Part shown: positions 1 through 6,481 of the stretch, piece by piece
Numbering within the stretch: position 1 is the stretch's first letter
How the letters are laid out: each line of letters starts with the position of its first letter
Assembly (NCBI GenBank): GCA_051008185.1
Contig: JBPCXW010000005.1
Location: 1-8,360 of the forward strand
Direction of reading: 5' to 3'
Length of the DNA: 8,360 bases
Origin: CAXMWX01 sp051008185
Lineage (GTDB): Bacteria; Pseudomonadota; Gammaproteobacteria; Eutrophobiales; Eutrophobiaceae
Position numbers and translations under genes: made by a program
The notes under the pieces: model-generated
The model's database searches: none
What the model saw: the letters and a program-made list of their open reading frames with translations, nothing else
What the model was told of the DNA's origin: nothing

Positions 1-1
1 C

Positions 2-202
2 GCACCAAACCCCGACCTGTTAGGGCTGACCTTCATTTTCTGCTGGGGTTTATCACTCCCGTTGACCCCTTTCTCGGCACTCGGCCTGCTAATGCAATCC
101 CGTTATGGAATAAGTGCCCGCAATGTGTTCCGCAACAATCTGGGCTATACGGTATTTATGTTGATCCCGGCCTGTCTGGTGCTGATTGCTTATGGCAATT
201 GA
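2..202 (+). CDS. C-terminal end of an integral membrane protein, probably a transporter (5' end outside window)
   Basis: An open frame runs in from the left edge and stops at TGA 200-202, giving the last 66 residues of a protein. Two hydrophobic stretches are visible: one from about residue 6 to 33 (rich in Leu and Phe, with a Ser-Leu-Pro-Leu-Thr-Pro kink) and one from about 49 to 64 just before the C-terminus. A short polar loop containing SRYGISARNVFRNN lies between them. This is the pattern of the last two helices of a multi-pass inner-membrane protein with an Arg-rich loop. I do not recognise the family with confidence. Its position beside catabolic genes makes a substrate transporter an attractive guess, but it is on the opposite strand to its neighbour and may belong to an unrelated unit to the left. 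It ends 94 nt from the convergent FadB-like gene. Confidence 0.6.
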   Translation, partial: APNPDLLGLTFIFCWGLSLPLTPFSALGLLMQSRYGISARNVFRNNLGYTVFMLIPACLVLIAYGN

Positions 203-207
203 TGCAG

Positions 208-238
208 AAAGTGATTACCGGTTCATTACTTTCTTTTT
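208..238 (+). terminator. Possible rho-independent terminator after the membrane protein gene
   Basis: Arms 208-217 and 223-232 can pair over ten positions, with one G-T wobble and one mismatch, around the loop CCGGT (218-222). A C and five T (233-238) follow at once on the plus strand. The stem is AT-rich, so it would be weak. It begins 5 nt after the stop of the membrane protein gene and lies in the convergent gap before the FadB-like gene, where a terminator is expected. On the minus strand the same hairpin lacks a good U-tract. Confidence 0.35.
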
Positions 239-296
239 GTATTCCTCTGCTGACAAGGCTTCCTTGTAATGTTTGTAACCTTCGGTCTTATCAGGC

Positions 297-2279
297 TCAG
301 GTATTTTTCCGGGCCTTCGGATAAATACGATCCGAGTGGGCGGCATAATCACGCAGTTGTGCCGACGGAGCAAATAATTCCCCATACTTCTCTGCGAGTT
401 GCTCGCACAGCACCACAAAGGCACTCACACCCATTGTGTCAATAAACGACAGGACTCCACCGGTGTAAGATGGAAATTCCCAATGCAGTACGGAAACAAG
501 ATCGGCATCAATCGGAGCAATGCTACCCGTTTCCCAATAATGACAGGCAGCCAGTGCCTGTATGCACAACAGGCGTTGTTTTACTGTTTCAGCCTCAGGC
601 TGTGCAGTGCCGGTCGGTAGCAAATCAGTCAGGCCTTGCCAAAGATGTTTGCCGCCATCGGCCTCATACTGATAAAAGCCCTTGCCCTGCTTAAGCATAT
701 TGCTGACAAGTTCATCGCTTGCCTTGTCGTTGAGCAGCGGCACAAGTTTGTCAAGACCCGTACTATCCGCCAGGGCAAGCGGCCCTGTTTTCATACCGGC
801 ATTGATAGCCATATTCTCAATCAGGGCCGGGTTAATCCCTGCTGCCAGCATCCTGATGCCTTCTGCCATATAAGCAGACATACAATGCCGACTAAAACGT
901 AGCGGACTGTCCTTTTGAACAGTCGGGGTCTTGCGTAATTGTTTGGTGAAATCCATCGTTTGCGCCAGTGTTTTTTCTGACGTATGACTCCCTGTCACGA
1001 TCTCAACAATCTGTTGTTGCCCGGAAGCAAATGATAAATACCAACCGATTACGCGCCCCGGTTCAACAGCCTCAATATCATCAATTGACGGCACTTCCGC
1101 AGCGATGGCGATGATGGCCGTAGCCGGTATCGCAGCAACCAGTTTAGCTGGCACAGCAGGATTGCCCTGAGACAGAACAACAAGCATATCAACAGTGGCA
1201 AGATCAGCAGCCTCACCATCTTTGCACAGGACAACATTGATCCCCGCCTTGTCACACAGGGATGCAAGTAACGCCGTCTCATCCCCCCCTCCTGCCAGGG
1301 CAATGCTACTAACGGATGTCTTGTCAATCCCCTGCGGACGATCATGCAGGCTATCAAGCAACCTCCTGTGCAAAAACAGGGTGCGGATCATATTTCGCGG
1401 TACGGCATCACGGCTTAAAGTCACAAAATAGCGTGATTCAATCTGCAAGGCCGCATCAATTGAATGCACGGATGTGCCTTTATAGATACTTTTAAGTGCC
1501 GTAATCGGTGCCGGATAATTATATTTTGTCTTGGCGGCGACTTCGGTCGTCATCTTCTGGAAATACCGGGCAATGTTCATATTGCCCAATCCGGCACCGC
1601 CGGGGATCCTGAAACCTTTACGATCCCAGGGCTGAACAGGGTTACCTTCCTGCAATAACCAGCGCTCCGCTTCCGCAAACATCTGTTCAGCCGCTGTCAC
1701 CTTATTGACTATGCCAAGTTCCAGTGCTTCATCGGGACTGATGTGTCTGCCTGATAAAATAAGTGAGGTAGCCTGCTCTATGCCAATCAGCCTCGGCAAC
1801 CGTTGTGTCCCGCCCGCACCGGGCATCAGCCCCACCGTTGTTTCCGGCAGGCCCAACGGTATGTTTTTATCATCAGCCACCACCCGGTAATGGCATGCCA
1901 GCGCAAGTTCCAGCCCGCCGCCCAATGCCGCCCCGTTAATTATCACTGCCACAGGTTTGCCGCAGGTTTCCAGCTTACGCAACGAGCGGCTGAATACAGA
2001 TACCCGTTCATAGGTTTCGGCAACCATACAATCCATATCGTATAAATTAACAAGCCGTTTCAGATCACCACCGGCGACAAAAGAAGGTTTGCCCGAGCAA
2101 AATATAGCCCCAACCGCATCGTCATCTTCGGCCAGTTGCTCGGCGACTTTCCCAACATCCCGATGCAATTCCGGTGTCAAAACATTCATCCGTTGCCCCT
2201 TGACATCAATGGTAACAACCGCAATGCCCTTGTCATTAACGGCATACGTCATACTGTCAAATGTGATTGGCTCTGGCAT
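297..2279 (-). CDS. FadB/FadJ-like protein: active-looking enoyl-CoA hydratase fused to a degenerate 3-hydroxyacyl-CoA dehydrogenase
   Basis: The protein has 660 residues, against about 715-730 for FadB/FadJ. Residues 1-270 are a crotonase domain: oxyanion-type segment SFVAGGDL (66-73), GGGLE with Glu124, and GLPETTVGLMPGAGG with Glu146, matching the two catalytic acids of FadB (Glu119/Glu139). Enoyl-CoA hydratase activity is therefore likely. Residues about 323-455 occupy the NAD-binding domain, but GxGxxG is replaced by AGGGDETA (329-336), the His of GMHFFNP is Tyr414 (GWYLSF), NTST is AAEV (393-396), and PGFFVNR is PLRFSRH (459-465), losing the Asn. Only the Glu (426) persists. About 45 residues between the first strands are also missing. 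The C-terminal helical domains are recognisable (GKGFYQYE 532-539; FPSYTGGVLSFIDTMG 602-617). It lies 11 nt after the thiolase, so the two are probably co-transcribed and form an alpha/beta complex. A weak GA/GC-rich ribosome site precedes ATG 2279. The C-terminus may be altered by an A5-run frameshift (see findings). Confidence 0.93.
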   Translation of the reverse strand: MPEPITFDSMTYAVNDKGIAVVTIDVKGQRMNVLTPELHRDVGKVAEQLAEDDDAVGAIFCSGKPSFVAGGDLKRLVNLYDMDCMVAETYERVSVFSRSLRKLETCGKPVAVIINGAALGGGLELALACHYRVVADDKNIPLGLPETTVGLMPGAGGTQRLPRLIGIEQATSLILSGRHISPDEALELGIVNKVTAAEQMFAEAERWLLQEGNPVQPWDRKGFRIPGGAGLGNMNIARYFQKMTTEVAAKTKYNYPAPITALKSIYKGTSVHSIDAALQIESRYFVTLSRDAVPRNMIRTLFLHRRLLDSLHDRPQGIDKTSVSSIALAGGGDETALLASLCDKAGINVVLCKDGEAADLATVDMLVVLSQGNPAVPAKLVAAIPATAIIAIAAEVPSIDDIEAVEPGRVIGWYLSFASGQQQIVEIVTGSHTSEKTLAQTMDFTKQLRKTPTVQKDSPLRFSRHCMSAYMAEGIRMLAAGINPALIENMAINAGMKTGPLALADSTGLDKLVPLLNDKASDELVSNMLKQGKGFYQYEADGGKHLWQGLTDLLPTGTAQPEAETVKQRLLCIQALAACHYWETGSIAPIDADLVSVLHWEFPSYTGGVLSFIDTMGVSAFVVLCEQLAEKYGELFAPSAQLRDYAAHSDRIYPKARKNT

Positions 2280-2290
2280 GTCCCGCTTAC

Positions 2291-3496
2291 TCAGATACGT
2301 TCAATAATGGTTGCTGTGCCCATGCCGGCACCCACACACAGATTTACCAGAGCCGTTGTCAGATCACGTCGCTCCAGTTCATCCAGCACCGTGCCCAGTA
2401 TCATTGTCCCGGTCGCTCCTATCGGATGTCCCATCGCGATGGCCCCGCCATTGACATTGATCCGGTCATGCGCGATACCCATCTCTTCCATGAACAACAA
2501 TACCACCGCCGCAAAGGCCTCATTCAGTTCAAACAAATCAATATCCGTCTTGTCCATGCCCGCTTTTTTTAACGCCTGCACAGCCGCCGGGGCAGGGCCC
2601 GTCAGCATCAGGGTCGGATCGGTGCCGACAGAAGCAAAGGCACGTATATATGCACGCGGCTTGCTATCAAGTTTCGCCTGTATCTGCTTGCTACCGATTA
2701 GTACCGCAGCGGCACCATCAACAATGCCACTGGAATTGCCGGCGGTGTGAATATGATTGATTTTCTCCACTTCAGGAAACTTGTGTATGGCCTGATCATC
2801 AAAACCACTCTTGCCCGCGTCTTCAAATGCCGCCGGTAGCTTTGCCAGATCTTCCAGAGTAGTGCCGGCTCTAATATGCTCATCTTGTGACAACAGGGGG
2901 CAACCTGTCTCATCCCTTACCGGTATCACAGATCGCTTGAAGTAACCTTTTTCCCAAGCCATAGCCGCCCGATGCTGGCTTTCAACCGCATAGCTGTCAG
3001 CATCATTACGGCTGAAACCATGCAGGGTTGCAATCAGATCTGCGGATATACCCTGCGGCACATAATGAATTTTATAAACCAACTCCGGGTCGGATGCCCA
3101 GGCACCGCCTGAGGAACCTATCGGGATACGGGACATACTCTCCACACCACTGCCGATCACCAAATCGCATTGGCCTGACATAACTTTGGCAGCGGCAAGA
3201 TTGACGGCTTCCAGACCGGAAGCGCAAAAACGATGTATCTGCTGACTCGGTGTAGTAACTGCATAGTCACCGGCAAGACAGGCGGCACGTCCAATGGCAC
3301 TTCCCTGTTCTCCCGTAGGGGAACCACAACCTGTAATAATATCTTCAACCAATGTCGTATCAAGTTGCATCCTGTCCCTGAGCTGCATCAGCATCTGGGC
3401 CAACATATCAACGGGCGTCACCCCATGCAGGCCTCCGGAAGGCCGACCTTTGCCTCTGGGCGTTCTTACGTGATCATAGATACAGGCTTGTGACAT
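2291..3496 (-). CDS. Thiolase (acetyl-CoA C-acyltransferase), FadA-like
   Basis: This 401-residue protein is full length for a degradative or biosynthetic thiolase. It should cleave a 3-oxoacyl-CoA with CoA to acetyl-CoA (or propionyl-CoA) and a shortened acyl-CoA in the cytoplasm. All catalytic elements are present: nucleophile Cys91 in HRFCASGLEAVN, the NEAFA motif (Asn325), His357 in GGAIAMGHPIGATG, and the second catalytic Cys387 in LCVGAGMG. Its N-terminal half also carries the usual RTPRGKG opening (11-17) and the GVESMSR segment. It is the first gene of the leftward unit, with the FadB-like hydratase directly downstream, so the order is thiolase-hydratase. ATG 3494-3496 is chosen because homology begins immediately; no strong Shine-Dalgarno sequence is visible before it. 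Sequence alone cannot tell whether it acts on straight-chain or steroid side-chain/ring acyl-CoAs. Confidence 0.95.
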   Translation of the reverse strand: MSQACIYDHVRTPRGKGRPSGGLHGVTPVDMLAQMLMQLRDRMQLDTTLVEDIITGCGSPTGEQGSAIGRAACLAGDYAVTTPSQQIHRFCASGLEAVNLAAAKVMSGQCDLVIGSGVESMSRIPIGSSGGAWASDPELVYKIHYVPQGISADLIATLHGFSRNDADSYAVESQHRAAMAWEKGYFKRSVIPVRDETGCPLLSQDEHIRAGTTLEDLAKLPAAFEDAGKSGFDDQAIHKFPEVEKINHIHTAGNSSGIVDGAAAVLIGSKQIQAKLDSKPRAYIRAFASVGTDPTLMLTGPAPAAVQALKKAGMDKTDIDLFELNEAFAAVVLLFMEEMGIAHDRINVNGGAIAMGHPIGATGTMILGTVLDELERRDLTTALVNLCVGAGMGTATIIERI

Positions 3497-3623
3497 ATTC
3501 GCTTGGCCATGTTGATAAGATTGGATAACTCAATAATAAACAAGGGGTTTTTGACTAAATCAGGGGTCTGCCCCGGCACAACAAGTGCATGCAAAAGCCG
3601 CCGGATTATCGGTTTTTTTGCTG

Positions 3624-3652
3624 TTGATAGTCTGCCACCAAAAGGATAATAT
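3624..3652 (+). promoter_or_regulatory. Candidate sigma70-type promoter for the SDR-SnoaL unit
   Basis: TTGATA (3624-3629) is separated by 17 nt from TAATAT (3647-3652), a 5/6 and a 4/6 match to the -35 and -10 consensus. Transcription would start near 3659-3661, at the left edge of the inverted repeat and about 80 nt before the SDR start codon. This rests on motif matching only. Confidence 0.35.
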
Positions 3653-3660
3653 TATTCCCG

Positions 3661-3679
3661 ATTTGAATTTTATTCAAAT
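3661..3679. promoter_or_regulatory. Perfect inverted repeat, candidate repressor operator
   Basis: ATTTGAAT and ATTCAAAT form a perfect 8-bp inverted repeat around a TTT centre, 19 bp in all. The size and symmetry suit a dimeric TetR-, GntR- or MarR-type regulator. It lies just downstream of the candidate -10 box, where binding would block initiation. A looser outer repeat, CCCGA (3657-3661) and TCGGG (3685-3689), surrounds it. The regulator is unknown. Confidence 0.4.
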
Positions 3680-3741
3680 GTATTTCGGGGGCTGAATCAC
3701 AGTTTCCCCGGATTTACTCTACCAAATGGGGGACAGATCGG

Positions 3742-4512
3742 ATGGATTTACAAGATAAGGTCGCTATTGTAACCGGCGGTGCTTCCGGGCTGGGGCGGGC
3801 GACAGTTGAGTGCCTTGTCAAGGCCGGAGCTAAAGTCGGGTTGTTTGATATAAACGAAGAGGCGGGCAACGCTTTAGCCGCAGAGCTCGGCGATGCGGCG
3901 ATATTCTGTCCGGTTAACATCACTGAAGATGCGGCTATCACTACGGCTATTAGTACCGTGATGGATACCTTTGGTGCGATTCATATCTGTGTCAATTGTG
4001 CCGGCCGCGGCGGTGGTGCAACCAAGAGCCTGAGCAAAAAGGGACGTTTCCCGATTGAGTTGTTCAAAGATGTTATCAATATCAATTTAGTCGGCACATT
4101 TAATGTTTTGTGTCAGGTCGCTGAAAAAATGGCGGACAATGAACCCGATGCCGACGGCGAAAGAGGAGTCATTATCAATACGGCGTCCATTGCGGCCTAT
4201 GAAGGCCAACGGGGGCAGGCCGCTTATAGTGCAAGCAAGGGTGGCATAGTCAGCATGACGCTACCGATTGCGCGTGAGCTTGCTCATTACGGTATTCGTG
4301 TTGTAAGCATTGCACCGGGCGTCTTTGATACCCCGATACTGAATGGCTTGACCCCCGAGATCAAGCAGGCGCTGAGTAAAGACATCCCTTTCCCGAAACG
4401 TTTGGGGGAGGTTGCTGATTTTGCGGCGCTGACCCGGCACATTGTCAATAACCCTTACATAAACGGTGCAACCATCCGCCTGGACGGGGCAATGCGGATG
4501 GCCGCAGGCTGA
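3742..4512 (+). CDS. HSD10-like short-chain dehydrogenase (probable NAD-dependent 3-hydroxyacyl-CoA dehydrogenase)
   Basis: This 256-residue classical SDR is the family's usual length. It shows the nucleotide motif TGGASGLG (11-18), Asp36 after the second strand (favouring NAD over NADP), VNCAG (84-88), Asn115, and the catalytic Ser149, Tyr162 and Lys166 (YSASK). The segments RGVIINTAS, QAAYSASKGGIV, MTLPIAREL and IRLDGAMRM closely follow mammalian HSD10 (HSD17B10, type II 3-hydroxyacyl-CoA dehydrogenase), including the long insert NEPDADGERG (133-142). The likely reaction is oxidation of a 3-hydroxyacyl-CoA, or of a hydroxysteroid, since HSD10 does both. GGGGGA (3728-3733) gives a good ribosome site 8 nt before ATG 3742. 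It is divergent from the thiolase/FadB-like unit, whose own dehydrogenase domain looks inactive, so it may supply that step. The SnoaL-like gene follows 13 nt downstream. Confidence 0.93.
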   Translation: MDLQDKVAIVTGGASGLGRATVECLVKAGAKVGLFDINEEAGNALAAELGDAAIFCPVNITEDAAITTAISTVMDTFGAIHICVNCAGRGGGATKSLSKKGRFPIELFKDVININLVGTFNVLCQVAEKMADNEPDADGERGVIINTASIAAYEGQRGQAAYSASKGGIVSMTLPIARELAHYGIRVVSIAPGVFDTPILNGLTPEIKQALSKDIPFPKRLGEVADFAALTRHIVNNPYINGATIRLDGAMRMAAG

Positions 4513-4525
4513 GATGGTGACCACT

Positions 4526-4966
4526 ATGAATAATGATCAACAATCAATCCTGCGTTTAATGAATGAATATTGTTATCGCATTGATGCCGGCGATTTGGCC
4601 GGTTTTGCTGAATTGTTCCGGCATGCAGATTGGCAGGTTGTGGGTGTTCCGCAAGGTGCTGATACGGGTTATGAGGAGGTGCAAAAGACCGTGCAAAATG
4701 TCACATTGTATGATGGCAAAACACATACCAAACATGTCATGAGCAATGTTCAAATTGATATTGCAGAATCAGGAGACACTGCCAAAGCCCAGTCCTATAT
4801 CAGTGTATTGCAGGCCGTATCACCTGATTTTCCGTTGCAGGTGATCTTCGTCGGGCATTATCGCGATACCTTTGAAAAGGTGAAAGGGGAGTGGCGGTTT
4901 CGCTCACGCGACATCCATCCCGATCTTATCGGCGATCTCAGCCACCATCGCGCGGATATGGCCTGA
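4526..4966 (+). CDS. SnoaL-like (NTF2-fold) protein, possible dehydratase or isomerase
   Basis: The protein has 146 residues from ATG 4526. An in-frame ATG at 4514 would add MVTT, but GGTGA (4516-4520), 5 nt before 4526, favours the shorter form. The pattern is that of NTF2-fold proteins: N-terminal helices with NEYCYRIDAGDLAGFAELF (13-31), a histidine segment THTKHVMSN (66-74), then strands ending in GHYRDTF and GEWRFRSR (121-128). Tyr15, Asp20, His67 and His70 lie close to where the bile-acid 7alpha-dehydratase BaiE has Tyr30, Asp35, His83 and His86. Members of this fold include SnoaL cyclases, scytalone dehydratase, steroid isomerases and BaiE, and many have no known reaction. Co-transcription with the HSD10-like SDR suggests work on the same substrate. 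A dehydratase or isomerase role is inferred, not shown. Confidence 0.8.
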   Translation: MNNDQQSILRLMNEYCYRIDAGDLAGFAELFRHADWQVVGVPQGADTGYEEVQKTVQNVTLYDGKTHTKHVMSNVQIDIAESGDTAKAQSYISVLQAVSPDFPLQVIFVGHYRDTFEKVKGEWRFRSRDIHPDLIGDLSHHRADMA

Positions 4967-4977
4967 AGCCGAATCCG
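4953..4977. terminator. Hairpin at the convergent ends of the SnoaL-like and amidohydrolase genes
   Basis: Arms 4953-4962 and 4968-4977 pair over ten positions, with one A-A mismatch and one T-G wobble, around a CTGAA loop that contains the SnoaL-like stop codon TGA (4964-4966). The two genes converge with only 19 nt between them, so a compact bidirectional end signal is expected here. No T-run follows on either strand, so it is not a classical intrinsic terminator. Confidence 0.3.
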
Positions 4978-4985
4978 GGCAAACC

Positions 4986-5942
4986 TCAATCAAGCCGATA
5001 ACTGCGCGCCGCCGTATCGTGCAAAAGTGCTGAACACTCTGTGGCGGAGTAGCCGCAGGCCAGACGTTTAAACGCATTCCACAATACGTTATAGGAACAG
5101 GACACACGATCAACGGGAAAATTACTTTCAAACATACAACGTTGCGGCCCGAAATATTCAATACAGGTTTGATAATAAGGGCGCATTGCCTCAGCCAGCT
5201 CCGCAGAATCCGGTTTGATTTCCCGTTTATTCCAGCCAAACCCACACATACTCATGGTCAAGCCGCCAAGTTTGACAACAACATTGTCAGATGTTGCCAG
5301 TTGTCGCATACCTTTTTGCCAGATTTCAAACACCTCATCACGCTTGTCGGCATAAGGGCCGATCCCCAGTGGCCCGCCGCTATGATTAACTATGATGGTC
5401 GTCTCGGGAAAGGCTTGAGCCAATTTCAGTAACTCGGCAAGTTGCGGATGATAGACCCAGGCATCAAAAGCAAGCCCCAGCCCGGCCAAACAGGCAAACC
5501 CGTCGCGAAAATCCTTTCTCTGTAACAGGTTTTGCGTAGGCCCGGTCTGTGCGTTGCGGATTTGCTCGCTGGCATCCCAGGCACTCATATAACGAATTCC
5601 CCTGAACCTCGGGCTGGCCTGTATATGCGCTTCCAGCACTTCCTGAACCGCCGGGCCGAGGGTCAGATCGGCAAAACCGACAATACCCGCTGCTACCTCA
5701 ATGTCACCCTGTTGCCGTGCGAGCAGTTGCTCAATGAATTCGGTTTCCCCCACCGGTTGTAATGCCTTCGGGCCTGTGCTGCGATAATGCCGTTGGCACT
5801 CAACATAAACTGTTTTCCTGACACGATGACCATTTGCAACATCTTGCATAAACTCATCCAGCATATACATGCTGTCGGGATAGTCCCATAAATGGTGGTG
5901 GGGATCACAGACAGGCAAATCCGCTTCAATGATCTTCTCCAC
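4986..5942 (-). CDS. Amidohydrolase-2 / COG3618 TIM-barrel hydrolase (lactonase-like)
   Basis: The protein has 318 residues, typical for COG3618 proteins, a group related to 2-pyrone-4,6-dicarboxylate lactonase and fucono-lactonases. The barrel opens with DPHHHLWD (13-20), giving the HxH pair. It continues with VYVECQRHY (Glu48), AWVYHPQ (His165), TIIVNHSGGP (His187) and the last-strand motif MFESNFPVD (270-278). In many relatives the last motif is GSDWP with a catalytic Asp; here that position is Asn274, as in the ESNFPVD subgroup. Hydrolysis of a lactone or other cyclic bond is the best general guess; the substrate is unknown. The start is GTG (5940-5942): no ATG or other start fits closer to the family N-terminus, and the ribosome site is weak. 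It is the last gene of the leftward operon, 28 nt after the SnoaL-like gene, and converges with the SDR/SnoaL unit. Confidence 0.9.
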   Translation of the reverse strand: MEKIIEADLPVCDPHHHLWDYPDSMYMLDEFMQDVANGHRVRKTVYVECQRHYRSTGPKALQPVGETEFIEQLLARQQGDIEVAAGIVGFADLTLGPAVQEVLEAHIQASPRFRGIRYMSAWDASEQIRNAQTGPTQNLLQRKDFRDGFACLAGLGLAFDAWVYHPQLAELLKLAQAFPETTIIVNHSGGPLGIGPYADKRDEVFEIWQKGMRQLATSDNVVVKLGGLTMSMCGFGWNKREIKPDSAELAEAMRPYYQTCIEYFGPQRCMFESNFPVDRVSCSYNVLWNAFKRLACGYSATECSALLHDTAARSYRLD

Positions 5943-5970
5943 GTCGGCGCCGATCCACGAAAAAAAGTTA

Positions 5971-6468
5971 TCAGGTCGTCGGTGGTTTGGTCATTTCAGC
6001 ACCCGGGACAGGATTGAAATAGTGCATATCAACCTTGCGCCGGGCAATCTTCCAGACACCGTTACGGCGTTCAAAATCATCCATATAGGTGGCATTAATC
6101 ATCTGCACAACACCGCCTTCATTGCTTGCCCCCATGCAATCAACATTGCAGACACCGTCAGCATGATCCGCATCGCGGAATTTCAGGCGAAGGTTGGTGG
6201 TCAAATGGTGGGTTTCACGCCAAAACGGATAAAGGACATCATAAACAACGGTTTTGATTCCTTCATGCCCGTTGAAGGTCCCAAATGGCGGGCCGATCTC
6301 CCATACTGCATCTTCATGCCAAATAGAAATGAAAGTATCCCAGTCACGGTTATCAAAACCCAGACAGTAATCCGTAACAAGATCACGCAACGCCGCCCGG
6401 CTTTCCAACTCATCAACTTTGAGCAACAAGGCATCTACCCGGGTTTGTAATTCGTTGTTACTCGCCAT
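5971..6468 (-). CDS. SnoaL-like (NTF2-fold) protein, second copy, possible dehydratase
   Basis: The protein has 165 residues. It starts with a short helical, coiled-coil-like segment (about 5-25), then the conserved ALRDLVTDYCLGFDNRDWD region with Tyr34 and Asp39. Next come WEIGPPFGTFNGHEGI (56-71), the histidine segment ETHHLTTNLRL (85-95) and the final strands TYMDDFERRNGVWKIARRKVD. The layout fits the SnoaL_4/BaiE-like group of dehydratases and isomerases; the Tyr-x4-Asp pair is shared with BaiE (Tyr30, Asp35), and His87 or His88 could be the catalytic base. It resembles the plus-strand SnoaL-like protein only in general pattern, so it is a distant paralogue. It starts 13 nt after the flavoprotein stop, with GAGCGG upstream as a possible ribosome site, and precedes the amidohydrolase. 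Function inferred from family and context. Confidence 0.85.
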   Translation of the reverse strand: MASNNELQTRVDALLLKVDELESRAALRDLVTDYCLGFDNRDWDTFISIWHEDAVWEIGPPFGTFNGHEGIKTVVYDVLYPFWRETHHLTTNLRLKFRDADHADGVCNVDCMGASNEGGVVQMINATYMDDFERRNGVWKIARRKVDMHYFNPVPGAEMTKPPTT

Positions 6469-6481
6469 TGATCAATACCGC

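Larger units (their letters stand above)
3497..3741. promoter_or_regulatory. Divergent intergenic control region between the thiolase and SDR units
   Basis: These 245 nt separate two divergently transcribed units and contain no credible gene. Visible elements are a GGGG-TCTG-CCCC inverted repeat (3563-3574), the palindrome TGCATGCA (3586-3593), a plus-strand -35/-10 candidate (3624-3652) and a perfect 8+8 inverted repeat (3661-3679). Both units must be started from here, so shared control by one regulator is plausible. No regulator gene lies in the window, and I could not pick a convincing minus-strand promoter for the thiolase. Confidence 0.6.

Noticed and set aside
297..1320. The degenerate dehydrogenase domain as a product of frameshifts
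   Set aside because: The frame is continuous, the strand/helix pattern is preserved throughout and the downstream domain is in frame, so substitutions and a deletion explain it better.
2136..2750. A 204-codon plus-strand open frame
   Set aside because: It lies antisense across the end of the thiolase and the start of the FadB-like gene, both strongly supported by motifs. Its product is Ser/Pro/Ala-rich with no recognisable domain.
3590..3617. Terminator-like CCG/CGG pairing followed by seven T in the divergent gap
   Set aside because: The stem is only three GC pairs plus A-T pairs with a bulge, and no plus-strand gene ends upstream of it.
5929..6450. A 173-codon plus-strand open frame
   Set aside because: It covers the second SnoaL-like gene on the opposite strand, which has clear NTF2-fold features; the plus-strand product looks like a shadow.
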